A stretch of 64,000 bases of DNA, taken from positions 1-64,000 of the forward strand of contig JBNLAT010000008.1 of assembly GCA_050302275.1 (NCBI GenBank). Reading direction: 5' to 3'. The DNA is from JAPHTQ01 sp050302275. Lineage in GTDB: Bacteria; Pseudomonadota; Gammaproteobacteria; Thiohalomonadales; Thiohalomonadaceae. Shown here in pieces: positions 35,706 to 44,755 of the stretch. Made by a program: the position numbers and the translations under genes. How positions within the stretch are numbered: position 1 is the first letter of the stretch; every line of letters begins with the position of its first letter. The notes beneath the pieces were generated by a model. That model was given only the letters and a program-made list of their open reading frames with translations. It was not told where the DNA came from and searched no databases.

Positions 35706-36635
35706 ATGCTGAACATACTGACTCGTCTGTTTCCTTTCTGGGCACTGCTACTCGCTTCCATTGCCTGGTATCTGCCCGAGCCGTTCAGTCGAGGCAAGGG
35801 ACTGATCCTGCCGCTATTGGTGGTGATCATGTTCGGTATGGGCATGACCCTGACCGCCGCCGATTTCCGCAGGGTGTTACAACGGCCGAAAGTGATAGCC
35901 CTTGGCGTTGCGCTGCAATACAGCGTGATGCCGCTGCTCGCCCTGCTTCTCTCCCGCCTGCTGGAGCTGGGACCCGAACTGACCGTGGGCATGGTGCTGG
36001 TCGGCGCCAGTTCCGGTGGCACCGCCTCCAACGTCATCACCTATCTGGCGCGGGGTGATGTGGCACTCTCCATTACCCTGACCATGGTCTCCACCCTGCT
36101 CGCCGCAATCCTGATGCCCGGCCTGACCTGGCTCTATATCGGCCAACTGGTGCCTGTACCGCTGGAGAAGATGTTGCTCAGCGTGCTGCAACTGGTGATT
36201 GCACCGGTACTACTCGGGGTCGCCATCAATAGCCTGCTGGGGACGAAGCTACGTCCACTGAACCGCCTCTTTCCACTGCTCTCCATGTCGGCCATCGTCA
36301 TCATCATCGCGATTATCGTCGCCCTTAATCACGATAATCTGGCGCATACGGGTCCACTGCTGTTACTGGCCGTGGCGCTGCACAATCTTGGTGGGATGGG
36401 TTCTGGTTATGCCCTGGCACGTCTGCTAGGCCACGATACGGTAACCTGCCGTACTCTGGCGATAGAGGTGGGGATGCAGAATTCCGGTCTCAGCGTTGCC
36501 CTGGCAGTGAAATACTTCAGCGCCACCTCGGCCCTGCCGGGGGCGCTGTTCAGTATCTGGCACAACCTCAGCGGTTCGCTGCTAGCTGGCTGGTGGGCAA
36601 GGCGCATCGGGCAAAGTGCCGATCGACGGGTCTGA
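35706..36635 (+). CDS. Bile acid:sodium symporter family transporter (BASS)
   Basis: This encodes 309 residues with about ten membrane helices. The BASS hallmarks are LTAADFRRVLQRP, then ELTVGMVLVGASSGGTASNV (the GxxxxGGTASN sequence) and EVGMQNSGLSVALA. The family moves organic anions such as pantoate or short carboxylates with sodium. It starts in an AT-rich promoter zone divergent from the FIST gene. The substrate is unknown. Confidence 0.9.
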   Translation: MLNILTRLFPFWALLLASIAWYLPEPFSRGKGLILPLLVVIMFGMGMTLTAADFRRVLQRPKVIALGVALQYSVMPLLALLLSRLLELGPELTVGMVLVGASSGGTASNVITYLARGDVALSITLTMVSTLLAAILMPGLTWLYIGQLVPVPLEKMLLSVLQLVIAPVLLGVAINSLLGTKLRPLNRLFPLLSMSAIVIIIAIIVALNHDNLAHTGPLLLLAVALHNLGGMGSGYALARLLGHDTVTCRTLAIEVGMQNSGLSVALAVKYFSATSALPGALFSIWHNLSGSLLAGWWARRIGQSADRRV

Positions 36636-36721
36636 GTTCGATCTGTGCGGCCAGTCTCGGAATCACCCCCACCGCCGATCTATCGTCACTACTCCCTACA
36701 GCACTATTCAGGGGTAGTACC

Positions 36722-37351
36722 GTGGAAATCACCAGCAATGCCAAATATCGCTTTAGCAACCGCTTTCAGGGCGAGCACCGCTTCGAGCTGTTCAACGAAC
36801 ACTATTTGAGTGTTCGCAGCAAACTCGGGTTACGTCCCACCGAGTTCAAAATGGAGGTGGCCACCCTGCAGCCTGAAGCGAAGCGAGTTGAACGTCCGGC
36901 CTGGTTCTGGCTTGCATCGACCATTCTGATCCTCGGCATTACCGCGTTTATTGCCATCACCGTTATCACCCATCCGGAAGCAGTCGACCTGCTTATCGCC
37001 GGTGGTGCAATCGCCGTGCTGCTCCTGCTGTCCGGCTATTGCGCGGCGGTGTTCCTGCGTAAGTCAGAAAGAATCTGGGTGTTCGAAACCCGTGCCGCCC
37101 ACTATCCGCTGATCAATATCCCCTATAGCCGCCACTGTCGCCGCGAGGCCGCCGAGTTTGTCGTGCGCCTGGAACAGGCGATCCGTGAGACCACCGAGCA
37201 GAAGCGCTACAACAAGGATGACCTGTTCGCCGGGGAGATGCGTATGCTGCGCCGTCTGGCCAAATCCGGCGTGCTTAGCGACGACATGTACGACACCGCC
37301 AAGAAGAGCATGCTTGGCGACCACCAGATGGTCACCGCCACCCTCGGCTAA
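36722..37351 (+). CDS. Membrane protein of unknown function
   Basis: I place the start at the GTG at 36722 (AGGGG upstream) because an earlier start would overlap the transporter end. The 209-residue product begins with a basic, beta-like segment (VEITSNAKYRFSNRFQGEHR), two membrane helices (residues about 58-80 and 84-105), a Cys-containing third region and a helical C-terminal part (GEMRMLRRLAKSGVLSDDMY). No family recognised. It is not part of the next operon, which has its own operator. Confidence 0.7.
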   Translation: MEITSNAKYRFSNRFQGEHRFELFNEHYLSVRSKLGLRPTEFKMEVATLQPEAKRVERPAWFWLASTILILGITAFIAITVITHPEAVDLLIAGGAIAVLLLLSGYCAAVFLRKSERIWVFETRAAHYPLINIPYSRHCRREAAEFVVRLEQAIRETTEQKRYNKDDLFAGEMRMLRRLAKSGVLSDDMYDTAKKSMLGDHQMVTATLG

Positions 37352-37412
37352 AGCCCGTCCACGAGATATCCAGATCCACATCTGCGATTCCTCGCAGTCA
37401 ATATATTCGTTT

Positions 37413-37444
37413 GACGTAATATAACGACAAGGATATATTACGTC
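37413..37444. promoter_or_regulatory. Inverted repeat operator of the ArsR-type operon
   Basis: GACGTAATATA (37413-37423) and TATATTACGTC (37434-37444) form perfect 11-base arms with a 10-base spacer, ending two bases before the ATG of the regulator. Position and AT-rich palindrome are typical of ArsR/SmtB operators. The Shine-Dalgarno-like AAGGA lies within the spacer, so binding would hide both promoter and ribosome site. Confidence 0.75.
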
Positions 37445-37446
37445 TC

Positions 37447-37785
37447 ATGCATATATCCGCCGACCAGTTTTTCACCGCCCTTGGAAACGACATCCGCCTA
37501 CGCTGCCTGCTGTTGCTTGAGAACAAAGGCGAACTGTGTGTTTGCGAGCTCACCCAGGCCCTCAACGAACCCCAGCCGAAAATCTCCCGCCACCTCGCCC
37601 ACCTGCGCGAATGGGGTATCGTCACCGATCGACGCGAAGGACTCTGGATCCACTATCGCCTCCATCCCCAACTCCCCGAGTGGGCGGCGGAGATACTGCG
37701 CACCACTCGCACCGCACTGGAAAACACCAGCCCCTACACCACCGACCAGCAACGTCTCGCGGCGATGACCAAGCGTACGGCGTGA
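37447..37785 (+). CDS. arsR: ArsR family metalloregulator
   Basis: This encodes 112 residues. ELCVCEL at 29-35 is the ArsR metal-binding motif (ELCVCDL in arsenic sensors, C31 and C33), inside a winged-helix domain whose recognition helix reads QPKISRHLAHLREWGIV. The downstream ArsP-like permease, Cys-rich protein and thioredoxin fit an As(III) or organoarsenical sensor. The operator at 37413-37444 should be its own binding site. Confidence 0.92.
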   Translation: MHISADQFFTALGNDIRLRCLLLLENKGELCVCELTQALNEPQPKISRHLAHLREWGIVTDRREGLWIHYRLHPQLPEWAAEILRTTRTALENTSPYTTDQQRLAAMTKRTA

Positions 37786-37816
37786 AGATGCGTTGCTGGA
37801 GTAATTAGGAAAAGCG

Positions 37817-38776
37817 ATGTTCGAAGCCCTGGCCAACCTGCTGGTCTACCAACTGTTTGCCCTGCCACGCGGTACGGCACTGGCCGATGCGCTGCACTTT
37901 TTCATCATGGATACGGCACTGATCTTCTTTATGCTCACGGCCGTTATCTATGTCATGGGACTGTTGCGTGCGCTGCTCTCGCCGGAACAGGTGCGCGACT
38001 ATGTGCGCGGCAAGCCACGCTGGCTGGCCCGCTCCCTGGCGATCCTGCTCGGCGCAGTCACACCTTTCTGTTCCTGCTCCTCGGTGCCACTGTTTATCGG
38101 TTTCGTCGAAGCGGGCATACCACTGGGCGTCACCTTCTCCTTCCTTATCGCCAGCCCGATGATCAACGAAGTGGCGGCGGTGATCCTGATCGGCATCCTC
38201 GGCTGGAAACTGGCGGCACTCTACATCGCCGCCGGACTGACGGTAGCCTATGTCGGTGGCGTGGTGATGGAACGCTTCCGCCCTGAGCGCTGGGTTGAGG
38301 AGTATGTCTGGAAAATTCAGGTCGGTAGTGCCGGCCAAACAGAGCCGGATCGCTCATTGCGTGGACGTCACCGCTTTGCGGTTTCCGAGGTGAAATCGAT
38401 TGTGGGCCGAATCTGGAAATGGGTAATTGCCGCCATCGCCATCGGCGCCCTGTTCCACGGTTTCGTGCCGCAGCAGTGGGTCGCCGATCACATGGGCGGC
38501 GCCGACAATTGGCTGGCGGTTCCCGGCGCGGTATTGCTGGGCGTCCCCCTTTACGCCAACGCCACCGGCGTGATCCCGGTCGCCGAAGCCATGCTCGGCA
38601 AGGGGGTCGCCATCGGCACCACCCTCGCCTTTATGATGAGTATCGCCGCCCTATCCCTGCCGGAGCTGTTAATCCTGCGCAAGGTGATCAAATGGCAGGC
38701 ACTGGCGCTGTTTAGCGGCGTCCTCGCCATTGCTATCACCCTGGTCGGCTGGGGCTTCAACCTGCTAACCCCATGA
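37817..38776 (+). CDS. ArsP-like permease (DUF318 family)
   Basis: This encodes 319 residues with eight or so membrane helices. The conserved TPFCSCSSVPLFIGFVEAGI (C85, C87) and the second matching half (GVPLYANATGVIPVAEAML) define the permease family that includes the organoarsenical efflux protein ArsP and related uncharacterised permeases. Partners CxxC thioredoxin and ArsR suggest arsenical or other soft-metal export. The AGGA site lies upstream. Confidence 0.85.
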   Translation: MFEALANLLVYQLFALPRGTALADALHFFIMDTALIFFMLTAVIYVMGLLRALLSPEQVRDYVRGKPRWLARSLAILLGAVTPFCSCSSVPLFIGFVEAGIPLGVTFSFLIASPMINEVAAVILIGILGWKLAALYIAAGLTVAYVGGVVMERFRPERWVEEYVWKIQVGSAGQTEPDRSLRGRHRFAVSEVKSIVGRIWKWVIAAIAIGALFHGFVPQQWVADHMGGADNWLAVPGAVLLGVPLYANATGVIPVAEAMLGKGVAIGTTLAFMMSIAALSLPELLILRKVIKWQALALFSGVLAIAITLVGWGFNLLTP

Positions 38777-38801
38777 ACGATTAACTCAACGGAGTAGTTA
38801 C

Positions 38802-39113
38802 ATGACCGAGGTACCACAACTTCACTCTTCCATCGTCGCGATGGTCTCCCTCGCTGCGGGAATCGCTGCCAAACACCCCGATATGGGACTCTGCCAACTG
38901 GGCCGACTGCGCCAGATGGGCGTGCCGCAGGAGCAGATCGATACGGTAATCGAGATCGCCCGTCATATCCGTGACGAAGCGGGAGAGAAACTTGACGCGG
39001 CCTTTGCTGAAAAGAGTCAGGCCAATACCGCAGGCAAACCACTCACTATCGGTGTGCGCGAAGAGAGCGGCGCCTGTTGCAGTTCCACCGCCAGCGGCCA
39101 GTCCTGCTGTTAA
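38802..39113 (+). CDS. Small protein with Cys-rich C-terminus, in the ArsR operon
   Basis: This encodes 103 residues. The first 70 residues form helices (IVAMVSLAAGIAAKHPDMGL, IDTVIEIARHIRDEAGEKL) with C31, somewhat like one AhpD/carboxymuconolactone-type repeat. The tail carries two CC pairs (residues 92-93 and 102-103) in a Ser/Gly-rich linker, well suited to bind soft metal. It has its own GGAG site and lies between the permease and the thioredoxin gene. The CC...CC tail is reminiscent of arsenic-binding ends in related proteins. Confidence 0.7.
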   Translation: MTEVPQLHSSIVAMVSLAAGIAAKHPDMGLCQLGRLRQMGVPQEQIDTVIEIARHIRDEAGEKLDAAFAEKSQANTAGKPLTIGVREESGACCSSTASGQSCC

Positions 39114-39127
39114 TCAAGGAGCAAACG

Positions 39128-39358
39128 ATGAAAACGATTAAGGTTCTCGGCAGTGGCTGCCGCAGTTGTGTCAGCACCTATGAATTGATTGCCGAAGTGG
39201 CCAAGGAGAAGGGCGCAGAGGTGACGTTGGAGAAGGTCGAGGATATTGGTCAGATCATGGGCTATGGGGTGATGTCGACCCCCGGTGTGGTGATCGACGA
39301 ACAGGTAGTCCACAGCGGCAGCATCCCCGAGCGTAAATTGATCGAAAGCTGGCTGTAA
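39128..39358 (+). CDS. Thioredoxin-fold protein (redox-active disulfide protein 2 family)
   Basis: This encodes 76 residues starting at an ATG behind AAGGAG. GSGCRSC has the active-site C11xxC14, and the cis-proline loop is MSTPGVVI. These mini-thioredoxins are commonly linked to ArsP/DUF318 permeases, where they may deliver or reduce metal. Last gene of the ArsR-controlled operon, with the convergent msrA 12 bases after it. Confidence 0.88.
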   Translation: MKTIKVLGSGCRSCVSTYELIAEVAKEKGAEVTLEKVEDIGQIMGYGVMSTPGVVIDEQVVHSGSIPERKLIESWL

Positions 39359-39370
39359 TCCTTTGGCAGA

Positions 39371-40006
39371 TTATTTGCCCAAATAGGGAATACCGGTTCC
39401 ACCGAGCCCGCAATAGCCGCCAGGGTTCTTTGCCAGATACTGCTGATGGTAGGTCTCGGCGTAATAAAACGTTGTAGCCGGTACAACCTCGGTTGTTATC
39501 CGCCCCATTCCCGCCGCGCTGAGGATTGCCTGGTAATGGGCCTTGGATGAAAGTGCCGCATCCCCCTGAGCCTCGCTGAAGTAGTGCAGCAGGGAGCGGT
39601 ACTGTGTACCAATATCGTTACCCTGACGCATTCCCTGGGTTGGGTCGTGGCTCTCCCAGAAGATTCTTAACAAACTTAGGTAGTCGATCTTGCCCGGGTC
39701 GTAGATTACCCGCACGACTTCACTGTGGCCGGTCTTTCCGCTACACACCTCTTCATAGGAGGGGTTTTCCGTATAGCCCCCGGCATAGCCGACCATGCTG
39801 GAGTAGACGCCAGGGGTTTCCCAGAAGCGCCTCTCTGCCCCCCAGAAACAACCCATACCAAAAACTGCCATCCGCATCCCATCGGGGAACGGTGGCAGGA
39901 TACGGTGACCATTGACGTGGTGGAGTTCGGGCACATTGATTGCCTCATCCCGACCCGGTAACGCCTCTTCAGGCAGGGGGAGTTCCAGTTTGCTCTGCGC
40001 GGACAT
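39371..40006 (-). CDS. msrA: Peptide-methionine (S)-S-oxide reductase
   Basis: This encodes 211 residues with GAGGTG upstream. The catalytic GMGCFWGAERRF (C53) is followed by VGYAGG, the TGHSEVVRVIYDP block and a C-terminal GGYCGLGGTG holding the resolving Cys. It repairs oxidised methionine with thioredoxin as donor. The N-terminal 45 residues before the catalytic block are normal for the longer MsrA class. Confidence 0.97.
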   Translation of the reverse strand: MSAQSKLELPLPEEALPGRDEAINVPELHHVNGHRILPPFPDGMRMAVFGMGCFWGAERRFWETPGVYSSMVGYAGGYTENPSYEEVCSGKTGHSEVVRVIYDPGKIDYLSLLRIFWESHDPTQGMRQGNDIGTQYRSLLHYFSEAQGDAALSSKAHYQAILSAAGMGRITTEVVPATTFYYAETYHQQYLAKNPGGYCGLGGTGIPYLGK

Positions 40007-40087
40007 CGTGTCACACCTCTGACGACATTTTCCTCACTTCAAGTTAGCAGAGACGCGGGGAGGAAACTATCTGATGGGTGGAAAGCA

Positions 40088-40110
40088 TCGGGGGCCATTA
40101 TGGCCCCCGA
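40088..40110 (-). terminator. Hairpin downstream of the DUF2914 gene
   Basis: TCGGGGGCCA and TGGCCCCCGA pair perfectly around a TTA loop, six bases after the stop of the DUF2914 gene. On the minus strand it is followed by TGCTTTC, a poor T tract, so termination is probable but not certain. Confidence 0.6.
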
Positions 40111-40115
40111 AGAAT

Positions 40116-40589
40116 TTACTGCTGTTGCATCGGCTCTGCCGTGGTGTCGGCCTGCTCGACCATCGGCGCATCACCGGTCATCTCTTCCGCACCACTATCT
40201 GCAGCGGCAGCTTCATAGATGAAGTTTTTCTCGGTCAGTACGTTGCCCGCATCGTCGATCACATCGACAATCCACTCCCCGTACCACTCTGGCATCAGGT
40301 TCTTGCTCGACCAGACACGCCAGCGCGGACCGCCAACATTGAATTTCACTTCAGCCATCACCTCACCGTTAAATTTCCACAGGTGGGTCACGGTAGTGCC
40401 TTCCATGTCGCGCAATTCGGTGAAGAAGATCGCGCTGCCATCAGATGCGGGGATAGTGGTCAGATCGCTCACCGGTTCACGATCCACCACGGCGGTGGTG
40501 ATCACGGCACGTGCAACTTCTGCATTGGCAGCCGAAACTGAAAGCAGCGCTATCAGGGAAACCAGTGCAACGGAAATTTTCTTCAACAT
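40116..40589 (-). CDS. DUF2914 domain exported protein
   Basis: This encodes 157 residues with a signal peptide (MLKKISVALVSLIALLSVSA) and an AGGAG site. The DUF2914 core is visible: ARAVITTAVVDREPVSDLTT, TVTHLWKFNGEVMAEVKFNV, GGPRWRVWSSKNLMPEWYGE and WIVDVIDDAGNVL. The domain is all-beta and usually periplasmic; its role is unknown. The C-terminus is Gln/Ala/Thr-rich and short. Confidence 0.88.
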   Translation of the reverse strand: MLKKISVALVSLIALLSVSAANAEVARAVITTAVVDREPVSDLTTIPASDGSAIFFTELRDMEGTTVTHLWKFNGEVMAEVKFNVGGPRWRVWSSKNLMPEWYGEWIVDVIDDAGNVLTEKNFIYEAAAADSGAEEMTGDAPMVEQADTTAEPMQQQ

Positions 40590-40702
40590 GACTTACTCCT
40601 CTGGGTAAATTGCACAACAACTGGATCAGGAACCTCCCTGTCCGGGTCGCGCCATCATCTCGCCAGGGTCACGATGGTGCCATGACAACAGTCACAATCC
40701 GG

Positions 40703-42280
40703 TTATTTGCCTGTATCCAGAACCTCCTGCGCAGCGGGTGTCAGCGGTTGCAGATCATCCTGAGTAATATCGCGCATGTGAGTATGGCCCATCGCCCGCA
40801 GATACTCCTCCAGAACCGTGCGAGTTCCGTCAAAAAAGGCGGCGACTCGCGCAGCACCGATATGTGGATCGATACGCTGACGTAATGTCTCTTTTTGAGT
40901 TGCTACGCCGGTGGGGCAATTGTCCGTATTGCAGGCACGGTAGTACTCGCAACCCAGGGCAAACAGCGCCGCGGTGGCCAGAGCACAGGCATCGGCACCC
41001 AACGCCAGCGCCTTGATGATGTCGCTCGGCGTACGAATACCCCCCGTGGCGATCAACGACACAGGCCGCTTGCTGTTGCGATTGTATTGCTCGATCAAAC
41101 GGCGAGCGATGGGTAGTGCCATGACCAACGGCATACCGAAATGATCCCGTACATGGGTCGGTGAGGCGCCGGTACCGCCACCAAAACCGTCGATAGTGAT
41201 GAAGTCGGGTTTAAGGGAAAGCGCCGCCTTCACATCCTCTTCAACATGATTGGCAGCGATCTTGATCCCCACCGGCTTTTCCGGAAAGTGACGGCGCATG
41301 GAAGCGATGCGCTCGGCCAGTAGTTCAGGCTGCGCCAGATCAGGAAAGTGCGCGGGCGAAACCGCCGTCTCTCCCATCTCGATACCGCGTACCGCTGCAA
41401 TTTCTGCGGTAACCTTGGAGGCAGGTAATTCACCACCCAGCCCCGGTTTGGCCGACTGGCCAATCTTGATCTCAAAGGCGTCGGCCTTGGCCATATTCTC
41501 CATGTTCCAGCCGAAGTAGCCGCTGGCCATCTCCAGTATGTAGCGTTTCGCCTCGGCGCGTTCCTCGGGCAACATCCCCCCTTCACCGGAACCGATCAGG
41601 GTATCGGCCCTGGCCGACCCTGCCGCCAACGCTATCTTGGCCTCCCGGGAGAGCGCACCGAAAGACATATGGGAAACAAATGCAGGTAAGGCCAGCTGCA
41701 ACGGTTTGCCGGCACCGCGACCGAGTAACACCGTGGTACTGACCAGTTCACTCTTCAACTTGGGCAGACGTGCCAGTTGTGCTGCGCGCAGATGGAAGTG
41801 ATCGAAATCGACCACTCCGCCAGGTTGCGGCGCCTCGGCACCCATGGCATCGACAAGGGGTAATTTACCTGCCGCAAGGCGTCTAATCTCCGCCTTGCCA
41901 CGGGCATCGTGGGCCCAGCGACGCCAGCGCCCCTGATAACCGTCGAAGGTACTTTTGGGTAATGGCGGTACCGCAGCGGCATCCACCTCGACTGTCTCGT
42001 CTTTTATCCGTGCGGGATAGGTGGCGATCTGGTCATGGGGATCGTAAGGAGAGATGCCGGTTTCCAGATCGAAATTCCAGCCGTGTAGCGGGCAGACTGC
42101 ATCGCCGTTCTCGACCGTTCCCTGGGAGAGTTGTCCCTCACGGTGTGGACAGCGATCATCCAGGGCAAACACTTTCCCCTGATGGAGAAACAGGGCCAGA
42201 GGCCGACCGTTCAGGTGTACCTCAAATCCCTTTCCTTCGCTCAGCTCCGCCAACGGACAAACCGTCACCCATTCAGACAT
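40703..42280 (-). CDS. Rieske ferredoxin domain fused to glutamate synthase-like FMN domain
   Basis: This encodes 525 residues. The N-terminal 100 residues are a nitrite-reductase-small-subunit-type Rieske domain with CPH (C44, H46) and CPLHGW (C63, H66). The rest is the FMN-binding central domain of glutamate synthase (GltS, archaeal GltB2-like): GGVVDFDHFHLRAAQLARLP, SFGALSREAK, SGEGGMLPEERAEAKR, ITIDGFGGGTGASPTHVRDH and GADACALATAALFALGC. The iron-sulfur-type cysteines C444, C450 and C455 (CEYYRACNTDNCPTG) are present. The glutamine amidotransferase domain is absent. Rieske plus GltS in one chain is an unusual but recurrent combination; the electron donor and amino acceptor are unknown. 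Confidence 0.9.
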   Translation of the reverse strand: MSEWVTVCPLAELSEGKGFEVHLNGRPLALFLHQGKVFALDDRCPHREGQLSQGTVENGDAVCPLHGWNFDLETGISPYDPHDQIATYPARIKDETVEVDAAAVPPLPKSTFDGYQGRWRRWAHDARGKAEIRRLAAGKLPLVDAMGAEAPQPGGVVDFDHFHLRAAQLARLPKLKSELVSTTVLLGRGAGKPLQLALPAFVSHMSFGALSREAKIALAAGSARADTLIGSGEGGMLPEERAEAKRYILEMASGYFGWNMENMAKADAFEIKIGQSAKPGLGGELPASKVTAEIAAVRGIEMGETAVSPAHFPDLAQPELLAERIASMRRHFPEKPVGIKIAANHVEEDVKAALSLKPDFITIDGFGGGTGASPTHVRDHFGMPLVMALPIARRLIEQYNRNSKRPVSLIATGGIRTPSDIIKALALGADACALATAALFALGCEYYRACNTDNCPTGVATQKETLRQRIDPHIGAARVAAFFDGTRTVLEEYLRAMGHTHMRDITQDDLQPLTPAAQEVLDTGK

Positions 42281-42362
42281 TGCTACCCCCTTGTTATGTC
42301 CCTGCGATTCTTGGCCGCAGTATTGAAGTACTTTTCGAGTATAACGGTCGCAGCGGCGGGGA

Positions 42363-44531
42363 TCATTCCGGGCAATAGTGACGATAGAGCACGGCGATTA
42401 CCTGGCGTATTGCCACCACAGCGGCCTTGCGCCCGCTAAAGCCATGGTGACGACAGAGCTGCGACCATGGGCGGCGCTGCAAGACTTTCTCTTCCAGTAA
42501 GGCACGCTGCACCTTATCGAGAATGCGTTGTGCCGTGCCATCGGCCAAGGCTTGCTGCACCAGCTTGTGAATCGCCGCTATACAGATTTCATAGCCGCGT
42601 AAACCGAAGGCAAAGGATTCTAGATCGGACCAGTCGTACTCACCGAGTTCAGGATCTTGCCGTGGAGGAGTCACCGCCAGCAGGGCATCAGCCAGTTCAG
42701 TCTCCAATCCTGCCAGCGGCTCCGCCAATAGCTCGGGCAGGCTTTCGGCAAAACGTTGTCGCGCCAGCGCGAATAGCGCCTCACCCCGTTCTGAAAGGGG
42801 CTGCAGAACCATCACCGCATGACTACCACTGGAAGCCTCGCGGCTTAATCCCAACCTGACGGGAAGATAGTCGCGCCCCAGCCAGAAACGCAGCAACGGT
42901 AAATCGGCGCCAAAACTGGCACCGAGCAGATCGCTATTCGCCGCCCGGGTTGCCTGCTGTAGTTCGTGCAGCAGCATCCCGCCCAATCCACGTCGTTGCA
43001 CCGCGGGGTGGACCGCGATACGCATAATCCGGTTAATGCGTAGTTGTGCCGCCTCGGCCAGCCCAGCGTGATTGGCCAGCGACTGAGGTAACAGATGCCC
43101 CTGTACCCGACGCCGACCCAACATGACCTGGCCGGCCAGTTCCGCATCCAGCCCTCCCTCATGGGCCAGTAGCGCCACGGCCACGATGTGCCCTGCGTAA
43201 CGCAGCACATAGAGCGATTGTCCCGGCCCATCCAGTAGTTGCCGTAGATCGTTAGGGCTGGTGCGATAGTGGGCCAGCACCAGCAGGCCAAACAACTCAC
43301 GAAGATCGTCCTCGCTTTCAGCCAATTGCTGCGCTTCGAGTTTTTCGAACTGACAGGATTCAGGCACGGCACCGGCGACCATCTCTGCGGTTGCTGGTTC
43401 GGCATCCAGCAGCAATGTAGAAAAGCTCAGACGCTCCAGTGGGTCGCCCTCGGCCCAGCGAACCGGAGTGCTCAGTTGCAGCGCCTGCCAATCGGGGGCT
43501 TTTTCCGTCAGGGTCTGCTGGAAGCGCAGGGCAAAGCCGCGACCTGTCCCCTCATAGCCATGGATGGTGGTGGAAAAGACGCTACGGGGATAACGCTCAA
43601 GCAAAGCCGCGAGGATGGCGGCCGGGATCGCTGCCGCCTCATCCACCAGCAGCAACTGCGCCTGGCGTGGCGCCAGTAACAGGGCATCCGGGGCGACAAA
43701 TTCAATCATTCTTCCTTGCCACAACAGGCGCCCACGATGAGTTTCACAGCCAGGCAGCAAACTTGCCGCGTGAGTGAAGAGAGCGTCAGTCGCCGCGATA
43801 CGTGGTGCGCTCACCAGAATGTGTTCCATGCCTTGCTGCAACAACTGAGCAGCGGCAATCCCCAGGGCGGCCGATTTACCCCGTCCCCGATCCGCACTCA
43901 ACACCAGTGGTCGCTGGGGTTTGTTGTTTACGAGCTGATGAATCGCCTCGACCGCCTGCTGCTGTTCGGCACTGGCGTAGATCGGATCGCGCCAGCTCAG
44001 CTGAATACTGGGCAATTCCGGCAGTGGCGGTGAGGTCTGCCCTTCCTGCCACAGGGCAATACCCGGCGTTTCTGCGAGACAGCGTGTAAAGCGGGAAAGA
44101 AAGTGACCGCTCACATCGTCCATAGCGTAGGGGTAACCCGCCATCCGCCGTGTCTGGAGATCGGGTCGATTCGGCCACTTCGGCAGCGGCGGTGTCAGTA
44201 ACAGCAGTAGACCGCCCGCCTGTACAGTGCCGGTCAGGGCACCGAAACCCTCGGCATCGAAACCCTCATGGGCATCGATAACCAGCCAGCTCACCTCTCG
44301 GCCCAGGCGGGTACGTGCCCGCTCCCAGCTCAACGTCTCAGCAAGTGCAGGAGGATTAGCACCCAACCACCAGATTGCACCTGTTGCAGATGCCTGCAGC
44401 AGCGTCTCAGCCTGCTGGCGACACCATGCTGAGTGACCGCTCACTACCAGCACCGCCCTTACACGGCTTGAAGACGCCGCATCAAGCAAGCGTTCAACGA
44501 ACTGTTTCAGGGATGTGTTGGACTCAGACAT
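42363..44531 (-). CDS. tmcA: tRNA(Met) cytidine acetyltransferase
   Basis: This encodes 722 residues, somewhat longer than E. coli TmcA. The DUF1726 N-terminal part, helicase-like core (Walker A ADRGRGKS at 213-220 and the DEAA box LLVDEAAAIPA), and GNAT acetyltransferase domain (with RRGLGGMLLHEL) are all in order. It uses ATP and acetyl-CoA to make N4-acetylcytidine at the wobble base of elongator tRNA-Met. The start is 225 bases from the divergent ACP-like gene, leaving a long intergenic region with the FNR-type site. Confidence 0.96.
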   Translation of the reverse strand: MSESNTSLKQFVERLLDAASSSRVRAVLVVSGHSAWCRQQAETLLQASATGAIWWLGANPPALAETLSWERARTRLGREVSWLVIDAHEGFDAEGFGALTGTVQAGGLLLLLTPPLPKWPNRPDLQTRRMAGYPYAMDDVSGHFLSRFTRCLAETPGIALWQEGQTSPPLPELPSIQLSWRDPIYASAEQQQAVEAIHQLVNNKPQRPLVLSADRGRGKSAALGIAAAQLLQQGMEHILVSAPRIAATDALFTHAASLLPGCETHRGRLLWQGRMIEFVAPDALLLAPRQAQLLLVDEAAAIPAAILAALLERYPRSVFSTTIHGYEGTGRGFALRFQQTLTEKAPDWQALQLSTPVRWAEGDPLERLSFSTLLLDAEPATAEMVAGAVPESCQFEKLEAQQLAESEDDLRELFGLLVLAHYRTSPNDLRQLLDGPGQSLYVLRYAGHIVAVALLAHEGGLDAELAGQVMLGRRRVQGHLLPQSLANHAGLAEAAQLRINRIMRIAVHPAVQRRGLGGMLLHELQQATRAANSDLLGASFGADLPLLRFWLGRDYLPVRLGLSREASSGSHAVMVLQPLSERGEALFALARQRFAESLPELLAEPLAGLETELADALLAVTPPRQDPELGEYDWSDLESFAFGLRGYEICIAAIHKLVQQALADGTAQRILDKVQRALLEEKVLQRRPWSQLCRHHGFSGRKAAVVAIRQVIAVLYRHYCPE

Positions 44532-44639
44532 GGCTTCCAGCGCCGTTTAGGGGCTTCAAGGGTAGCATTCGGCTTGTGGGCGGGAAATGAGAAACGGTTA
44601 CCAAAAAGACACACATTTTTACGGTGATTTGCCATTTTC

Positions 44640-44653
44640 TTGATCAAGATCAA
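44640..44653. promoter_or_regulatory. Perfect FNR/ANR-type box
   Basis: TTGAT-CAAG-ATCAA matches the FNR/ANR/DNR consensus TTGAT-N4-ATCAA in all ten fixed positions. Its centre is 110 bases upstream of the ATG of the ACP-like gene and 115 from the start of tmcA. If used at -41.5, the start of transcription for the ACP-like gene would lie near 44688. It points to control by oxygen limitation or nitric oxide. Confidence 0.75.
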
Positions 44654-44755
44654 TAGAAATTTTGTCGTTTATTACTACCTTCTTATTTACTGATATCTGA
44701 CTTGAATCTCCGCCGCCTGTCGGGGCCACGGAGATTAGACTATGGAGGACACAAT

